Shown here: positions 19,238-28,850 of the stretch, in pieces
Position numbering within the stretch: position 1 is the first letter of the stretch
How the letters are laid out: every line of letters begins with the position of its first letter
Source of the DNA: Thermoanaerobacterium thermosaccharolyticum DSM 571
GTDB lineage: Bacteria > Bacillota > Thermoanaerobacteria > Thermoanaerobacterales > Thermoanaerobacteraceae
Length of the DNA stretch: 64,000 nucleotides
Assembly (NCBI RefSeq): GCF_000145615.1
Contig: NC_014410.1
Span: 1,406,001-1,470,000 of the forward strand
Direction: 5' to 3'
The notes under the pieces: generated by a model
Told to the model about the DNA's origin: nothing
What the model saw: only the letters and a program-made list of their open reading frames with translations
Databases searched by the model: none
Position numbers and translations under genes: made by a program

Positions 19238-20298
19238 GATGATTTCTCCTTTAACATATCATATAGTTCTTTCATAAACTCATCAAAAAGCCTATCTTCC
19301 GGTACTTTTTTTAGCACTTTTCCGTGTTTAAAAATAAGACCTTCACCTGCCCCACCTGCTATTCCTATATCTGCTTCTTTCGCTTCTCCTGGACCATTAA
19401 CTGCACACCCCATTACAGCTATTTTTATATCTTCTTTAATGCTGGCAGTCGCATTTTCAACCTTTTTTGCCAAATCAATTAAATTGATTTTTGTTCTTCC
19501 ACAAGTTGGACACGATATGATTTCTACTCCGCCTTTTGATAATCCCAATGATTTTAATATTTGCTTACCTACTTTTACCTCTTCAAGCGGATTGCCAGTT
19601 AATGAAACTCTGATAGTATCTCCAATACCCATATACAACAATGTTCCTATGCCAATTGAAGATTTTATTGTTCCAGAACAACTTGTTCCAGCTTCTGTAA
19701 CACCTACATGAAGCGGATAATTTACTTTCTCTGAAATTAGTTTATACGATTCTATTGTAAGTGGGACATTTGAGGTTTTTAAAGATATCACTATATCATA
19801 AAAGCCACACTTTTCTAATAAAGAGACACTTTTAAGAGCACTTTCTACAATTCCTTCTGCTGTTACGCCACCATATTTATTTAAAATATCTTTTTCCAAG
19901 GAACCAGAATTTACTCCTACTCTTATAGGAATACCACTATCTTTGGCAGCATCAGCGACTAATTTTAACTTGTCTTCACCTCCAATATTTCCTGGATTTA
20001 TTCTAATTTTATCTGCTCCATTCTTTATTGCCTCAATTGCAAGCCTATAATTAAAGTGAATATCTGCCACAATAGGGATATTTATTTCCTTTTTTATTTC
20101 TTTAATTGCGTTTGCAGCTTCAAAATCAAGCACCGCTACACGAACAATATCGCAGCCAGCATTTTGCAAATCTCTAATTTGATTGACGGTTTTCTTTATA
20201 TCTTTAGTGTCTGTATTTGTCATTGACTGTACGGCAATTGGATTGTTTCCTCCTATATATATGTTTCCGATCCTTACTTCTTTTGTTTTTTTTCTCAT
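19234..20298 (-). CDS. ispG: 4-hydroxy-3-methylbut-2-enyl diphosphate synthase
   Basis: An iron-sulfur enzyme of the MEP isoprenoid pathway that makes HMBPP from MEcPP. The TIM barrel opens with IGGNNPIAVQSMTNTDT and has DIHFNYRLA and RINPGNIG; the C-terminal [4Fe-4S] ligands are CPTCGR (two Cys) and GCAVNGPGE (one Cys, with the conserved Glu). At 354 residues it has the short bacterial form. With dxr four kilobases away and uppS in the same run, the cluster makes and polymerises isoprenoid for cell-wall lipid carriers. Confidence 0.97.
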   Translation of the reverse strand: MRKKTKEVRIGNIYIGGNNPIAVQSMTNTDTKDIKKTVNQIRDLQNAGCDIVRVAVLDFEAANAIKEIKKEINIPIVADIHFNYRLAIEAIKNGADKIRINPGNIGGEDKLKLVADAAKDSGIPIRVGVNSGSLEKDILNKYGGVTAEGIVESALKSVSLLEKCGFYDIVISLKTSNVPLTIESYKLISEKVNYPLHVGVTEAGTSCSGTIKSSIGIGTLLYMGIGDTIRVSLTGNPLEEVKVGKQILKSLGLSKGGVEIISCPTCGRTKINLIDLAKKVENATASIKEDIKIAVMGCAVNGPGEAKEADIGIAGGAGEGLIFKHGKVLKKVPEDRLFDEFMKELYDMLKEKSS

Positions 20299-20309
20299 AT
20301 AATCACCTT

Positions 20310-21326
20310 TTATTTAAAGATATTTATTCGAATCAAATCTCTGTATGTAGCAAACAGTATAAGCGCAATTAACAATATAAAGCCAATGTAGTGTACAAAG
20401 CCTTCTTTTTCAGGATCGACAGGTTTTCCTCTGATTTTTTCTATCAGCACGAATAAAATCCTACCACCATCCAGCGCGGGAAACGGCAGTAAATTTAATA
20501 GTCCTAGATTTACGCTTATAAGCGCAGTAAATGCCATTAAATTCAGTATACCAGACTTTGCCTCTGTACCAATTGCTTGAACTATACCAACAGGCCCCAT
20601 TAAATCATTTGCAGAAACTTTACCAGTTATAAGCATGTACAAGGATAAAATTATCATTTTAGAGAAAAAGATTGCCTGCTTCGTGCCAGTACTAAAAGCT
20701 AAAAGTAGAGATCTTTTATATTGAGGAACAATTCCTATCATTGGCTTTGAAGCATTTTTATCATAAGTTGGTACAATACTTTTAGTTAAAATTACGTTAT
20801 CTCTTTCTATCGTGAATTTTAGTTTAATTCCACTGTTTGAATTAATTATATTTTGCAGTGTATCCCAATCATTTATTTTTGTATTGTTTACCATTACTAT
20901 TTTATCACCTGGTATAATGCCGGCTTTTTCTGCTGGATATCCACTAAGTACTGAGCCTACAATCGGAACTGGACTACCAACTATGTAGAAAACTATAACC
21001 AATAATATAAATGTCAATAATATATTCATTAAAGGCCCCGCTGCAAAAATTCCTAGCCTTGTGTACCATGGTTGATTAGTTACAGCTCTTTTGTCATTAG
21101 ATGTTTCATCTTCACCTGCTAAAGCACAAAAACCACCAAAGAGCATTAACCTAAATGAGTATTCTGTTTCCCCGTATTTTTTTGAAAAGATCTTTGGTCC
21201 AAAGCCAACAGCAAATTCATTAACTTTTGTACCAGACAATTTTGCAACTATAAAATGTCCAAACTCGTGGATCGTAACTAAAATGCTCAATACAATTACA
21301 CTTACAACAACATAAAAAAATATCAC
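20310..21326 (-). CDS. rseP: Site-2 intramembrane zinc protease
   Basis: A membrane metalloprotease that cleaves anti-sigma factors or signal-peptide remnants inside the bilayer. The HEFGH zinc site is at residues 20-24 in the first membrane segment, and the third ligand region NLLPFPALDGG lies near the C-terminus. One PDZ domain (about residues 125-185, GYPAEKAGIIPGDKIV) sits between. The 338 residues match the RseP/RasP short form with one PDZ domain. The start is GTG at 21326 behind GAGGTGAT. It is downstream of dxr by seven bases, the usual place. Confidence 0.94.
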   Translation of the reverse strand: MIFFYVVVSVIVLSILVTIHEFGHFIVAKLSGTKVNEFAVGFGPKIFSKKYGETEYSFRLMLFGGFCALAGEDETSNDKRAVTNQPWYTRLGIFAAGPLMNILLTFILLVIVFYIVGSPVPIVGSVLSGYPAEKAGIIPGDKIVMVNNTKINDWDTLQNIINSNSGIKLKFTIERDNVILTKSIVPTYDKNASKPMIGIVPQYKRSLLLAFSTGTKQAIFFSKMIILSLYMLITGKVSANDLMGPVGIVQAIGTEAKSGILNLMAFTALISVNLGLLNLLPFPALDGGRILFVLIEKIRGKPVDPEKEGFVHYIGFILLIALILFATYRDLIRINIFK

Positions 21327-21333
21327 TTATCTA

Positions 21334-22482
21334 TCACCTCATATACTCACTCTTAATTTTCTCCCTTATTTCTCTATCTACTTCTATTATATCATTTAAT
21401 TCTGGATTAATGATGTTTTTATGATTATTCATATATTTTTCTATTATATAAGGAATGTCATTGAAAGAAATTATTTTTTTTAAAAACAATTGAACTGCAA
21501 CCTCATCTGCGGTATTTAATACAGTTGTCATTGTTCCACCTTCTTTTAATGCGTCGTACGCCAGTTGGAGGCATCTAAAAGTTTTAATGTCTGGCTTTTC
21601 AAAGGATAACTTTCCAATTTTTGTTACATCAAGATAAGAGACACCGTCTATATATTTTCTGTTGGGAAAATTAAGTGCGTATTGAATCGGTATTCTCATA
21701 TCCGGAGTTGCCATTTCTGCAATAATACTACCATCTATAAATTCCACCATAGAATGAATTATGCTTTCTTTGTGAACGACAACTTCAATTTTATCTATGG
21801 GCATGTCAAAAAGCCATTTAGCCTCTATAACTTCAAATCCTTTATTCATTAGTGTAGCAGAATCAATGGTAATTTTTTTTCCCATTTTCCAATTTGGATG
21901 CTTTAAGGCTTCCTCAACAGTAACGCATTTTAATTCATCCACCGTTTTGCCTCTAAATGGTCCTCCCGAAGCAGTTATTATCAATCTATTTACAAATTCT
22001 TTTTTTCCTGATTGAATGCACTGATATATTGCATTATGCTCACTGTCGACAGGCAGTATATTTACATTTTTCTCATTTGCCAGTCTTTTAATTATGTGCC
22101 CACCTGTAACTAAGCATTCTTTACTCGCAAGTGCGATGTCATGTCCCGCTTCAATTGCTTTTATAGTGGGTATAAGAGCTGCAATGCCTTCAATCGCTAT
22201 AACAACCATTTGGATATTTGGAAGAGAAGCTACTTTATTTATTCCTTCCTCACCCGAAATTATTTCCGTTCTTGTGTTTATCATTTTCTTCAATGATAAA
22301 GCTTTGTCATTGTCTTTCACAGCGACGAATTCCGGTTTAAATTCTTCAATCTGCTCTTTCATCAGCTCTATATTATTATAACATGTTAATCCAATAACTC
22401 GAAATTCGTTTGACTTTCTTACTACATCAAGAGTTTGTGTGCCAATAGAACCTGTAGAACCCAATATAACTATATTTTTCAT
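21334..22482 (-). CDS. dxr: 1-deoxy-D-xylulose 5-phosphate reductoisomerase
   Basis: Converts DXP to MEP with NADPH, the committed step of the non-mevalonate isoprenoid pathway. The NADPH-binding loop GSTGSIGTQTL is at residues 7-17; the metal-binding DSEHNAIYQ and the flexible loop HPNWKMGKKITIDSATLMNKG are intact (the latter given here in family terms, starting near residue 195). Length 382 is normal. It lies 12 bases downstream of cdsA. Confidence 0.97.
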   Translation of the reverse strand: MKNIVILGSTGSIGTQTLDVVRKSNEFRVIGLTCYNNIELMKEQIEEFKPEFVAVKDNDKALSLKKMINTRTEIISGEEGINKVASLPNIQMVVIAIEGIAALIPTIKAIEAGHDIALASKECLVTGGHIIKRLANEKNVNILPVDSEHNAIYQCIQSGKKEFVNRLIITASGGPFRGKTVDELKCVTVEEALKHPNWKMGKKITIDSATLMNKGFEVIEAKWLFDMPIDKIEVVVHKESIIHSMVEFIDGSIIAEMATPDMRIPIQYALNFPNRKYIDGVSYLDVTKIGKLSFEKPDIKTFRCLQLAYDALKEGGTMTTVLNTADEVAVQLFLKKIISFNDIPYIIEKYMNNHKNIINPELNDIIEVDREIREKIKSEYMR

Positions 22483-22494
22483 GTTATGCTCCTT

Positions 22495-23277
22495 TCATTT
22501 GTAAACATACGTAAAAAAGATATAAATATATGGAGATACAAATAAAATGCTATCAAATCTATCTAAAATACCGCCATGACCAGGGATGATTTTGCTAAAA
22601 TCTTTTGTGTTGCAGTTTCGCTTTACTAATGAAGCAAAAAGATCACCTATCTGAGCCACTAGACTTCCGGTAATGCTTAAAGCAATTATGTAAAAAATAT
22701 TTATCTGCAATTTTTCTTTAAATAGATATGCAAAAATAATGCAACCTATCAACGAACCTATTATACCGCCTATAGAACCTTCAAAAGTTTTATTTGGACT
22801 TATAGTAGGACATAATTTACTTCTACCCATATGCTTTCCTACAAAATATGCGAATGTATCAGTTAACCATGATATGATAAATATAAGCCACACTAACAAG
22901 TACCCATTATTAATATCTCTTATTTTCCCAATATAAGAAAAGAAAATGATATAGATAACACCTGCCATTGTGATTGAAGTATCTTTTAAATTATATTTTC
23001 TCTGTAGTATTGGCACAGTAAAAATGATTATAGCTATCAATACAATGACATCCATAGTATAGTAAGAATATCCTAAAATATAAAAAAATAAAATTGTTAT
23101 ATACCCTATATAATTTATTGGTTTTATATCGATATTTTTAAAAACAGTATAAAATTCATTTAATCCCATAAGGCTTACTGCTGCCAAAAATAACCTTAAA
23201 TACCATCCTCCTGCTATTAATGCTGCAAAAACCAAAGGAAGGCCAATTATTGCACTTGATATCCTTTTTTTTAACAT
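22495..23277 (-). CDS. cdsA: Phosphatidate cytidylyltransferase
   Basis: Makes CDP-diacylglycerol from phosphatidic acid and CTP, the branch point of phospholipid synthesis. The 260 residues are strongly hydrophobic with about seven or eight membrane segments. The CdsA signature is at the C-terminal side: GSLVAQIGDLFASLVKRN followed by KDFSKIIPGHGGILDRFDS. Position between uppS and dxr is the common one in Firmicutes. The start ATG is 17 bases after the uppS stop. Confidence 0.95.
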   Translation of the reverse strand: MLKKRISSAIIGLPLVFAALIAGGWYLRLFLAAVSLMGLNEFYTVFKNIDIKPINYIGYITILFFYILGYSYYTMDVIVLIAIIIFTVPILQRKYNLKDTSITMAGVIYIIFFSYIGKIRDINNGYLLVWLIFIISWLTDTFAYFVGKHMGRSKLCPTISPNKTFEGSIGGIIGSLIGCIIFAYLFKEKLQINIFYIIALSITGSLVAQIGDLFASLVKRNCNTKDFSKIIPGHGGILDRFDSILFVSPYIYIFFTYVYK

Positions 23278-23294
23278 AAATTCAACTCCTTAAT

Positions 23295-24056
23295 TTATAT
23301 ACCGCCAAAACGTCTGTTTCGCTTCTGATAATCTATAATAGCTTCTAAGAGGTGATTTTTATCAAAATCAGGCCATAAAATATCAGAAAACCATAATTCT
23401 GAATATGCAGATTGCCATAACATAAAATTGCTTATTCTCAATTCACCACTAGGCCTTATAATTAAATCGGGATCAGGCTGTCCTGCTGTATACAAGTTAT
23501 CAGCAATAATTTGTTCATCTATATCATTTAATTTTATTTTGCCATCTAACAATGATTTGCCTATCTTTTTAACAGCATTGACTATTTCATTTCTTCCACC
23601 ATAGTTTAAGGCAATGTTTAAAGTAAGTCCTTTATTATTTTTTGTTATTTCTTCTGATTCTTTAATCTTGATTTTACATTTCTCAGGTATTTTTGACAGG
23701 TCACCAATAAAATTTAATTTTACATCATTTTCATTCAATTCATTTATTTCACGTCCTAAATATTCTATCAGCAGGTCCATTAATCCATTTACCTCTTCTG
23801 CAGGTCTTTTCCAATTTTCCGTTGAAAATGCATACAATGTCAGATACTTAATGCCAATTTCACATGATGCTCTAACTACTCTTTTTACTGCCTCCATACC
23901 AGCTCTATGACCAAGTGTCCTTATAAATCCTCTTTTTTTTGCCCATCTGCCATTGCCATCCATTATAATTGCTACGTGTTTTGGGATATTGTTCATATCT
24001 AATTTTTTCCCCATCTCGTGAGCAGTATTTTTCTTTCGATTTATAATAAAGCTCAT
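23295..24056 (-). CDS. uppS: Undecaprenyl diphosphate synthase
   Basis: A cis-prenyltransferase that adds eight isoprene units to FPP, giving the C55 lipid carrier for peptidoglycan and teichoic-acid precursors. [14 protein letters not shown] holds the catalytic Asp, and [21 protein letters not shown] and the C-terminal [15 protein letters not shown] are the other family blocks. The start at 24056 is backed by AAGGAGG at good spacing, which gives an N-terminal tail of about 20 residues before [13 protein letters not shown]; an internal ATG at residue 21 is less well supported. A strong GC hairpin stands in its leader. Confidence 0.96.
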   Translation of the reverse strand: MSFIINRKKNTAHEMGKKLDMNNIPKHVAIIMDGNGRWAKKRGFIRTLGHRAGMEAVKRVVRASCEIGIKYLTLYAFSTENWKRPAEEVNGLMDLLIEYLGREINELNENDVKLNFIGDLSKIPEKCKIKIKESEEITKNNKGLTLNIALNYGGRNEIVNAVKKIGKSLLDGKIKLNDIDEQIIADNLYTAGQPDPDLIIRPSGELRISNFMLWQSAYSELWFSDILWPDFDKNHLLEAIIDYQKRNRRFGGI

Positions 24057-24085
24057 TAATTTTCCTCCTTATAATATGGGCAATA

Positions 24086-24103
24086 CCCCCTCATGTGAGG
24101 GGG
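24086..24103 (-). promoter_or_regulatory. GC-rich hairpin between the PASTA-like gene and uppS
   Basis: Minus strand CCCCCTCA, CA, TGAGGGGG: a perfect 8-bp stem starting on the base after a TAA stop codon and ending about 30 bases before the uppS start. The bases after it are TATTGCCC, not a T-run, so a classical terminator is unlikely. It may be an mRNA stability or processing element. Confidence 0.55.
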
Positions 24104-24280
24104 TTAAAATTCAGCTACTATAACCGTTAATGTGCCATCTTTAAATTCAGTTTTAATAACGCGCTTTTGATATCCTTTATAGTGTTTTATAGGTTCACTT
24201 ATTTCTATTTCATATTTAATGTTGTTCTTATCTAAAATTTGTTTAACAGTCTCAATATCATAGCCAATGATATCAATCAA
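24104..24280 (-). CDS. Small PASTA-like protein between frr and uppS
   Basis: A 58-residue ORF. It starts with TTG, which overlaps the frr stop codon (TTGA); AAGGAG stands 11 bases upstream inside frr. There is no ATG or GTG in the frame. The protein opens [18 protein letters not shown], continues [14 protein letters not shown] and ends [19 protein letters not shown]. The pattern (hydrophobic-Gly start, amphipathic helix, strand, then V-I and T-V-V strand at the end) resembles a single PASTA domain. It has no signal peptide or membrane segment. Codon use and frame integrity suggest a real gene. PASTA domains elsewhere sit on penicillin-binding proteins and PknB kinases; a free cytosolic one is unusual. 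The fold assignment is by eye. Confidence 0.6.
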   Translation of the reverse strand: MIDIIGYDIETVKQILDKNNIKYEIEISEPIKHYKGYQKRVIKTEFKDGTLTVIVAEF

Positions 24281-24831
24281 AATTCCATTATCTCCTTCTC
24301 TTTTTGCTCTAAAATTTTATCTATCTCTTTTATATATTTATCAGTAAGTTTTTGTACACTTTCTTCACTTTTCAATTTTTCATCTTCAGATATTTCACCA
24401 TTTTTATCCATTTTCTTTATAATATCATTGGCATCTCTTCTAATTTGTCTCACTGCGACTCTTGCTTCTTCACCTTTTTTATGCACAAGTTTTACAAGTT
24501 CTTTTCTTCTTTCTTCCGTAAGATCAGGGAAAACTAATCTAATTATTTTTCCGTCGGATGTAGGATTTATATTCAAATCGGATTTTTGAATAGCTTTTTC
24601 TATTTCTGATATTTTTGATGTGTCCCATGGCTGTATGATTATTACTTTCGGTTCTGGTGCCGTAATTGTTGCTAACTTGTTTATTGGTGTCATTGTACCA
24701 TAGTAATCAATTGATATTCTATCTAGAAGTGCAGGGTTTGCTCTACCAGCCCTTATAGACATTAACTCATTTTTTAAGACTGCGATTGATTTTTTCATTT
24801 TTTCTTCAGTATTTTTTAATAAATCATCCAT
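24277..24831 (-). CDS. frr: Ribosome recycling factor
   Basis: With EF-G, it splits ribosomes after termination so they can be used again. The 184 residues have the RRF blocks: a long helical start ([16 protein letters not shown]), [15 protein letters not shown], then the insert domain with [15 protein letters not shown] and the return helix [13 protein letters not shown]. The start at 24831 is chosen from AGGAGG nine bases upstream; a longer frame to 24852 reaches into the end of pyrH. Its 5' end overlaps the last codons of pyrH slightly on the longer reading but not on this one. Confidence 0.97.
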   Translation of the reverse strand: MDDLLKNTEEKMKKSIAVLKNELMSIRAGRANPALLDRISIDYYGTMTPINKLATITAPEPKVIIIQPWDTSKISEIEKAIQKSDLNINPTSDGKIIRLVFPDLTEERRKELVKLVHKKGEEARVAVRQIRRDANDIIKKMDKNGEISEDEKLKSEESVQKLTDKYIKEIDKILEQKEKEIMEF

Positions 24832-24835
24832 TAGA

Positions 24836-25555
<720 letters not shown>

Positions 25556-25604
25556 TCATTTTATTATTCTATAGAAATATTAAAAATCCTTCACAAATCT
25601 ATTA

Positions 25605-25632
25605 AAAATAGGACACAACCGTGTCCTATTTT
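25605..25632 (-). terminator. Terminator between tsf and pyrH
   Basis: Minus strand AAAATAGGACAC, loop GGTT, then GTGTCCTATTTT: a perfect 12-bp stem whose 3' arm ends in a T-run. It comes 17 bases after the tsf stop codon. Confidence 0.85.
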
Positions 25633-25648
25633 GGTTGCCTATTTAATT

Positions 25649-26266
25649 TTATTCTTCCTCTTGAGGATTTTCAATACCTTCTCCTCTTTCAAATCTAACA
25701 AATCTTCTGATTATTATATTTTCACCAAGTTTAGCAATTAATTCGTTTAATAAATCTTTTACCGTTTTGCTGTCGTCTCTTATATACAATTGTTCTAATA
25801 GACAATTTTCTTTGTAGAATTTTTCCAGACGTCCTTCAATAATTTTGTCAATGACTTGTGCTGGCTTACCTTCATTTAGTGATTGTGCTTTTAAAATTTC
25901 CCTTTCTTTTTCAATGACTTCTTGTGGTACATCTTCCCTTTTTATGTATTGTGGATTCGCTGCAGCGATTTGCATGCATATTTCTTTTACAAAAGACTTG
26001 AAATCCTCTGTGTTTGCAACAAAATCTGTTTCACAATTAACTTCTACAAGAACACCAATTCTGCCTCCACCATGAATATATGATTCGACTAGTCCTTCAT
26101 TTGCCGTTCTACCAGCTTTTTTTGCAGCTGCCGCTAATCCTCTTTCACGCAATAAATCAATAGCTTTTTCAATATCTCCATTAGAATCAGTAAGCGCCAT
26201 TTTACAATCCATCATACCTGCTCCAGTACGCTCTCTAAGCTCTTTAACCTGTTGTGCAGAAATCAT
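25649..26266 (-). CDS. tsf: Elongation factor Ts
   Basis: Nucleotide exchange factor for EF-Tu. The N-terminal UBA-like domain is plain ([18 protein letters not shown]), and [14 protein letters not shown] marks the core domain. At 205 residues it is the short type, as in Thermus, lacking the second core subdomain of the 280-290 residue enzymes of Bacillus and E. coli; this is common in thermophilic clostridia. The last residues are strongly acidic. It is read with rpsB. Confidence 0.96.
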   Translation of the reverse strand: MISAQQVKELRERTGAGMMDCKMALTDSNGDIEKAIDLLRERGLAAAAKKAGRTANEGLVESYIHGGGRIGVLVEVNCETDFVANTEDFKSFVKEICMQIAAANPQYIKREDVPQEVIEKEREILKAQSLNEGKPAQVIDKIIEGRLEKFYKENCLLEQLYIRDDSKTVKDLLNELIAKLGENIIIRRFVRFERGEGIENPQEEE

Positions 26267-26295
26267 TTTTAAACCTCCATCCTTATATAATTTAT

Positions 26296-26320
26296 GGTAA
26301 GGACAAGAAAATTCCTTACC
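26296..26320 (-). promoter_or_regulatory. Intercistronic hairpin between rpsB and tsf
   Basis: Minus strand GGTAAGGA, nine-base loop, TCCTTACC. No T-run follows. It may be a partial attenuator or a processing site that sets the S2 to EF-Ts ratio. Confidence 0.45.
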
Positions 26321-26329
26321 ACACTAAAA

Positions 26330-27037
26330 TTATTCTTCAACAGCAGTTAATTGTTCACCTTGTTTAGCTTCAATTACAGCGTCAGCTATCTTTGAAGCTA
26401 TCAATTTTACAGCACGAATTGCATCATCATTTCCTGGTATTGGGTAATCTACTTCTTCAGGATCACAATTTGTATCAACGATGGCTACTATAGGAATATC
26501 GAGATTTTTAGCTTCTGCAATAGCGATTGCTTCTTTTTTAGGATCCACAACAAACAATACTGATGGAATTCCGTTCATATTTTCTATTCCACCGAGGTAT
26601 TTTTCTAGTTTTTCTTTTTCCTTTTTGAGTTTGATAACTTCCTTTTTAGGCAATACATCAAAAGTGCCATCTTCTTCCATACGTTTTAATTCTTTTAATC
26701 TCTCAACTCTGCTTCTAATCGTCTTGTAGTTGGTTAGCATTCCACCAAGCCATCTTTGATTGACATAATACATTCCACATCTTTCGGCTTCTTCTTTTAC
26801 TGAATCCTGAGCCTGCTTTTTGGTACCTACAAATAAGACCGTACCATTGTTTGAAACAACTTCCTTAATAAAATCGTAAGCTTCCTCAATCTTTTTTACC
26901 GTTTTTTGAAGGTCTATTATATATATCCCATTTCTTTCGGTAAAGATATACGGAGCCATTTTAGGATTCCATCTTCTTGTCTGATGGCCGAAATGCACAC
27001 CTGCTTCTAATAATTGTTTCATTGATATTACCGACAT
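26330..27037 (-). CDS. rpsB: 30S ribosomal protein S2
   Basis: A late-assembling small-subunit protein that bridges head and body and holds S1 or mRNA near the anti-Shine-Dalgarno. The 235 residues include [19 protein letters not shown] at the N-terminus and the [19 protein letters not shown] and [12 protein letters not shown] blocks. The ATG follows AGGAGGTG. It has a consensus promoter and a folded leader of about 85 bases, which suggests autoregulation by S2 as known in other bacteria. In Bacillus it also directly follows the fla/che operon. Confidence 0.97.
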   Translation of the reverse strand: MSVISMKQLLEAGVHFGHQTRRWNPKMAPYIFTERNGIYIIDLQKTVKKIEEAYDFIKEVVSNNGTVLFVGTKKQAQDSVKEEAERCGMYYVNQRWLGGMLTNYKTIRSRVERLKELKRMEEDGTFDVLPKKEVIKLKKEKEKLEKYLGGIENMNGIPSVLFVVDPKKEAIAIAEAKNLDIPIVAIVDTNCDPEEVDYPIPGNDDAIRAVKLIASKIADAVIEAKQGEQLTAVEE

Positions 27038-27125
27038 GTTTTCACCTCCTGGTTATTCCTCCGTTCAAATCATCTCATAAAACGACCCTTTAGGCACCAG
27101 TTTTAAGATCCTTGAACGTGCGTTA
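27038..27125 (-). promoter_or_regulatory. Structured leader RNA of rpsB
   Basis: On the minus strand TTGAACG (27062-27068 in plus numbering as CGTTCAA) pairs with CGTTCAA (27112-27118), and inside it ATCT-TAAAAC pairs with GTTTTA-AGAT, with a two-base bulge. The apical part holds GGTGCC and GGGTCG. The long stem ends just before the ribosome binding site. Position and pairing resemble ribosomal protein leaders; a control by S2 is inferred. Confidence 0.55.
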
Positions 27126-27154
27126 TCCACAAATTAATATATTATATTATGATA
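27126..27154 (-). promoter_or_regulatory. Sigma-A promoter of rpsB-tsf
   Basis: TTGACA (27154-27149), 17-base spacer, TATATT (27131-27126) on the minus strand. This is the best promoter in the window: a perfect -35 and one mismatch in -10. Transcription should start near 27119, at the foot of the leader stem. Confidence 0.75.
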
Positions 27155-27172
27155 TAATTGTCAATATATATT

Positions 27173-27445
27173 TTATATTTTAATATCCATATGACCTAAC
27201 AAAAATTTTTTTCTGCCCTTAGATAAGTTATCATCAACCACTTCATTTTTATCTTTCTTTATATATGGTTTATCTGATTCATTAATCTTATTTGTTCTAC
27301 TCTTTTTTATCTCATTTTCATTATTTATCATTTCCATAAATTGTCCAATAAATACATCAGGTCTTTGTATTTCAACTTGTTTTATATTACTTATATCTAC
27401 CATTTTAGGTATTGCGACTTGTAAATCTATCGGATTTACTGACAT
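27173..27445 (-). CDS. Small conserved-looking protein at the end of the fla/che operon
   Basis: A 90-residue protein of no known function. The N-terminus MSVNPIDLQVAIPKMVDI is hydrophobic and ordered-looking, followed by QRPDVFIGQFMEMI; the rest (from about residue 45) is a Lys, Asn, Asp-rich, probably disordered tail ending KKFLLGHMDIKI. I recall similar short proteins beginning with a PID-x-Q-V type motif next to FapA in other clostridia, but this is memory, not a search. No membrane segment or signal peptide is present. The start follows GGGGGAAGATGA. It holds the place of swrB (after sigD, before rpsB) in Bacillus but does not resemble SwrB. Confidence 0.7.
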   Translation of the reverse strand: MSVNPIDLQVAIPKMVDISNIKQVEIQRPDVFIGQFMEMINNENEIKKSRTNKINESDKPYIKKDKNEVVDDNLSKGRKKFLLGHMDIKI

Positions 27446-27458
27446 TCATCTTCCCCCT

Positions 27459-28823
27459 TTACCCTATAGGTAAAATATCTATATCTGCACCATTTCTCAT
27501 AAATGTAACATATTTAACAGGGTCTTTTATCTTTCTTGATACATCATCAATCGTTATTTTAGTTCCGGGATAAACTGTATCATGTACTTTAATTATACCA
27601 TACGATTCTTTATTTTCATCTGAATTTAATTCTTTATATTCATCATACAAAAGTCTGTTTTCATTTTCTAATTGCAATAATGATTTTAATGTCTTCTCGT
27701 AAATAGCTTTTTTGTCTTCCGGTATACCTATTTTATTAAGATATAATATTATTTTGTTTAATCCGTCGATAGATTTTTCATTTTCTGCAATTTTATTAAT
27801 TATTTCTTCTTTTCTTTTTCTTTTTTCAGGAGATTCGCCGACTATCAACTCTGTCTGGACATACATCTTTGAACCAACGTTAATTGCTTCGATTTCTCTT
27901 GCCGCAATTACGACACTGCCTACAATCAAACCTTTGCTACCAATCAATTTAACAGAACTATTGCTTTTGACATTACTATACATTATCGCTTCGCTAACAA
28001 CATCACCTTCAGCTGTTATATCACAGTTTTGCAAATATTTTGAAACAATTTTTCCACCTGAAATTATTTTTGCTTTTCCACTTCCTTGTACACCTCTATG
28101 AATTATAATGTTGCCTTTTGCTATTATGGTAGATCTTTCAACAACACCATATATTTCTATATCTCCATCACTTTCAATTTTATAACCTGAACTTATATTA
28201 TTGTAAATTTTTATGCTTGCAAAAGTTCTAATATTTCCAGTTGAGGCATTAACGTCTTTCAATTCAATCAAAGGATTCACATTTACTTTTTGATCTTTTT
28301 TAAAAATGTGCCCATCAATAGAGGAAAAAAGACAATCATCTTTTATGTACGTGTTTTTACCTAATGGTAATTTTGCATCTTTTCCTTTATTTGCTTTAAC
28401 TATTTCGCCAAATATGTTCATTCCATCAATGCCATCTTCAGGTTCTATTTTTTTGGCTATGATCTCATCCTTTTTGATGCTTTTAAAAATCTGCAGCTCT
28501 TTGTAATCGACTCTTCCATCATCAAGTACTTTTGGTTCAAAGTTATTATCAAAGTCAATTAAGAATTCCACGTGGCCATCTTTCCCACTTACAGGCTTTT
28601 TCCCATGTGCTATTAAATATCGTTCTTTTAGATTGGGGGATTCACATATTTTTTTAATCGTACTTTCAATTATTCCAAAAGTGATATTGTGTGATTTTAA
28701 TAAATCTAAAAGACTATTTTCATCTAAGACAATTCCATCATTTGAAATATTCTCTACTAATAAATAAGCCGCCATCTTATCAGATGTTATTTCTAGTTTA
28801 CAAGAATATTTTAAATCACTCAC
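27459..28823 (-). CDS. fapA: FapA family protein (DUF342), flagellar assembly protein A
   Basis: A 454-residue soluble protein of the FapA (DUF342) family. The N-terminal part (to about residue 170) includes HGKKPVSGKDGHVEFLID, and the middle forms a right-handed beta-helix or polymer-like region with repeated short strands (GDIEIYGVVERSTIIAKGNI, GKIVSKYLQNCDI). A coiled-coil insert (about 335-385) follows. In Vibrio, FapA is needed for polar flagellation and targets FlhF; in clostridia its role is unproved, though it lies in fla operons. The start is GTG behind GGGGGG. It follows sigD by 27 bases. Confidence 0.8.
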   Translation of the reverse strand: MSDLKYSCKLEITSDKMAAYLLVENISNDGIVLDENSLLDLLKSHNITFGIIESTIKKICESPNLKERYLIAHGKKPVSGKDGHVEFLIDFDNNFEPKVLDDGRVDYKELQIFKSIKKDEIIAKKIEPEDGIDGMNIFGEIVKANKGKDAKLPLGKNTYIKDDCLFSSIDGHIFKKDQKVNVNPLIELKDVNASTGNIRTFASIKIYNNISSGYKIESDGDIEIYGVVERSTIIAKGNIIIHRGVQGSGKAKIISGGKIVSKYLQNCDITAEGDVVSEAIMYSNVKSNSSVKLIGSKGLIVGSVVIAAREIEAINVGSKMYVQTELIVGESPEKRKRKEEIINKIAENEKSIDGLNKIILYLNKIGIPEDKKAIYEKTLKSLLQLENENRLLYDEYKELNSDENKESYGIIKVHDTVYPGTKITIDDVSRKIKDPVKYVTFMRNGADIDILPIG

Positions 28824-28850
28824 TTAAATGCCCCCCAATTTTTTAGAAAA

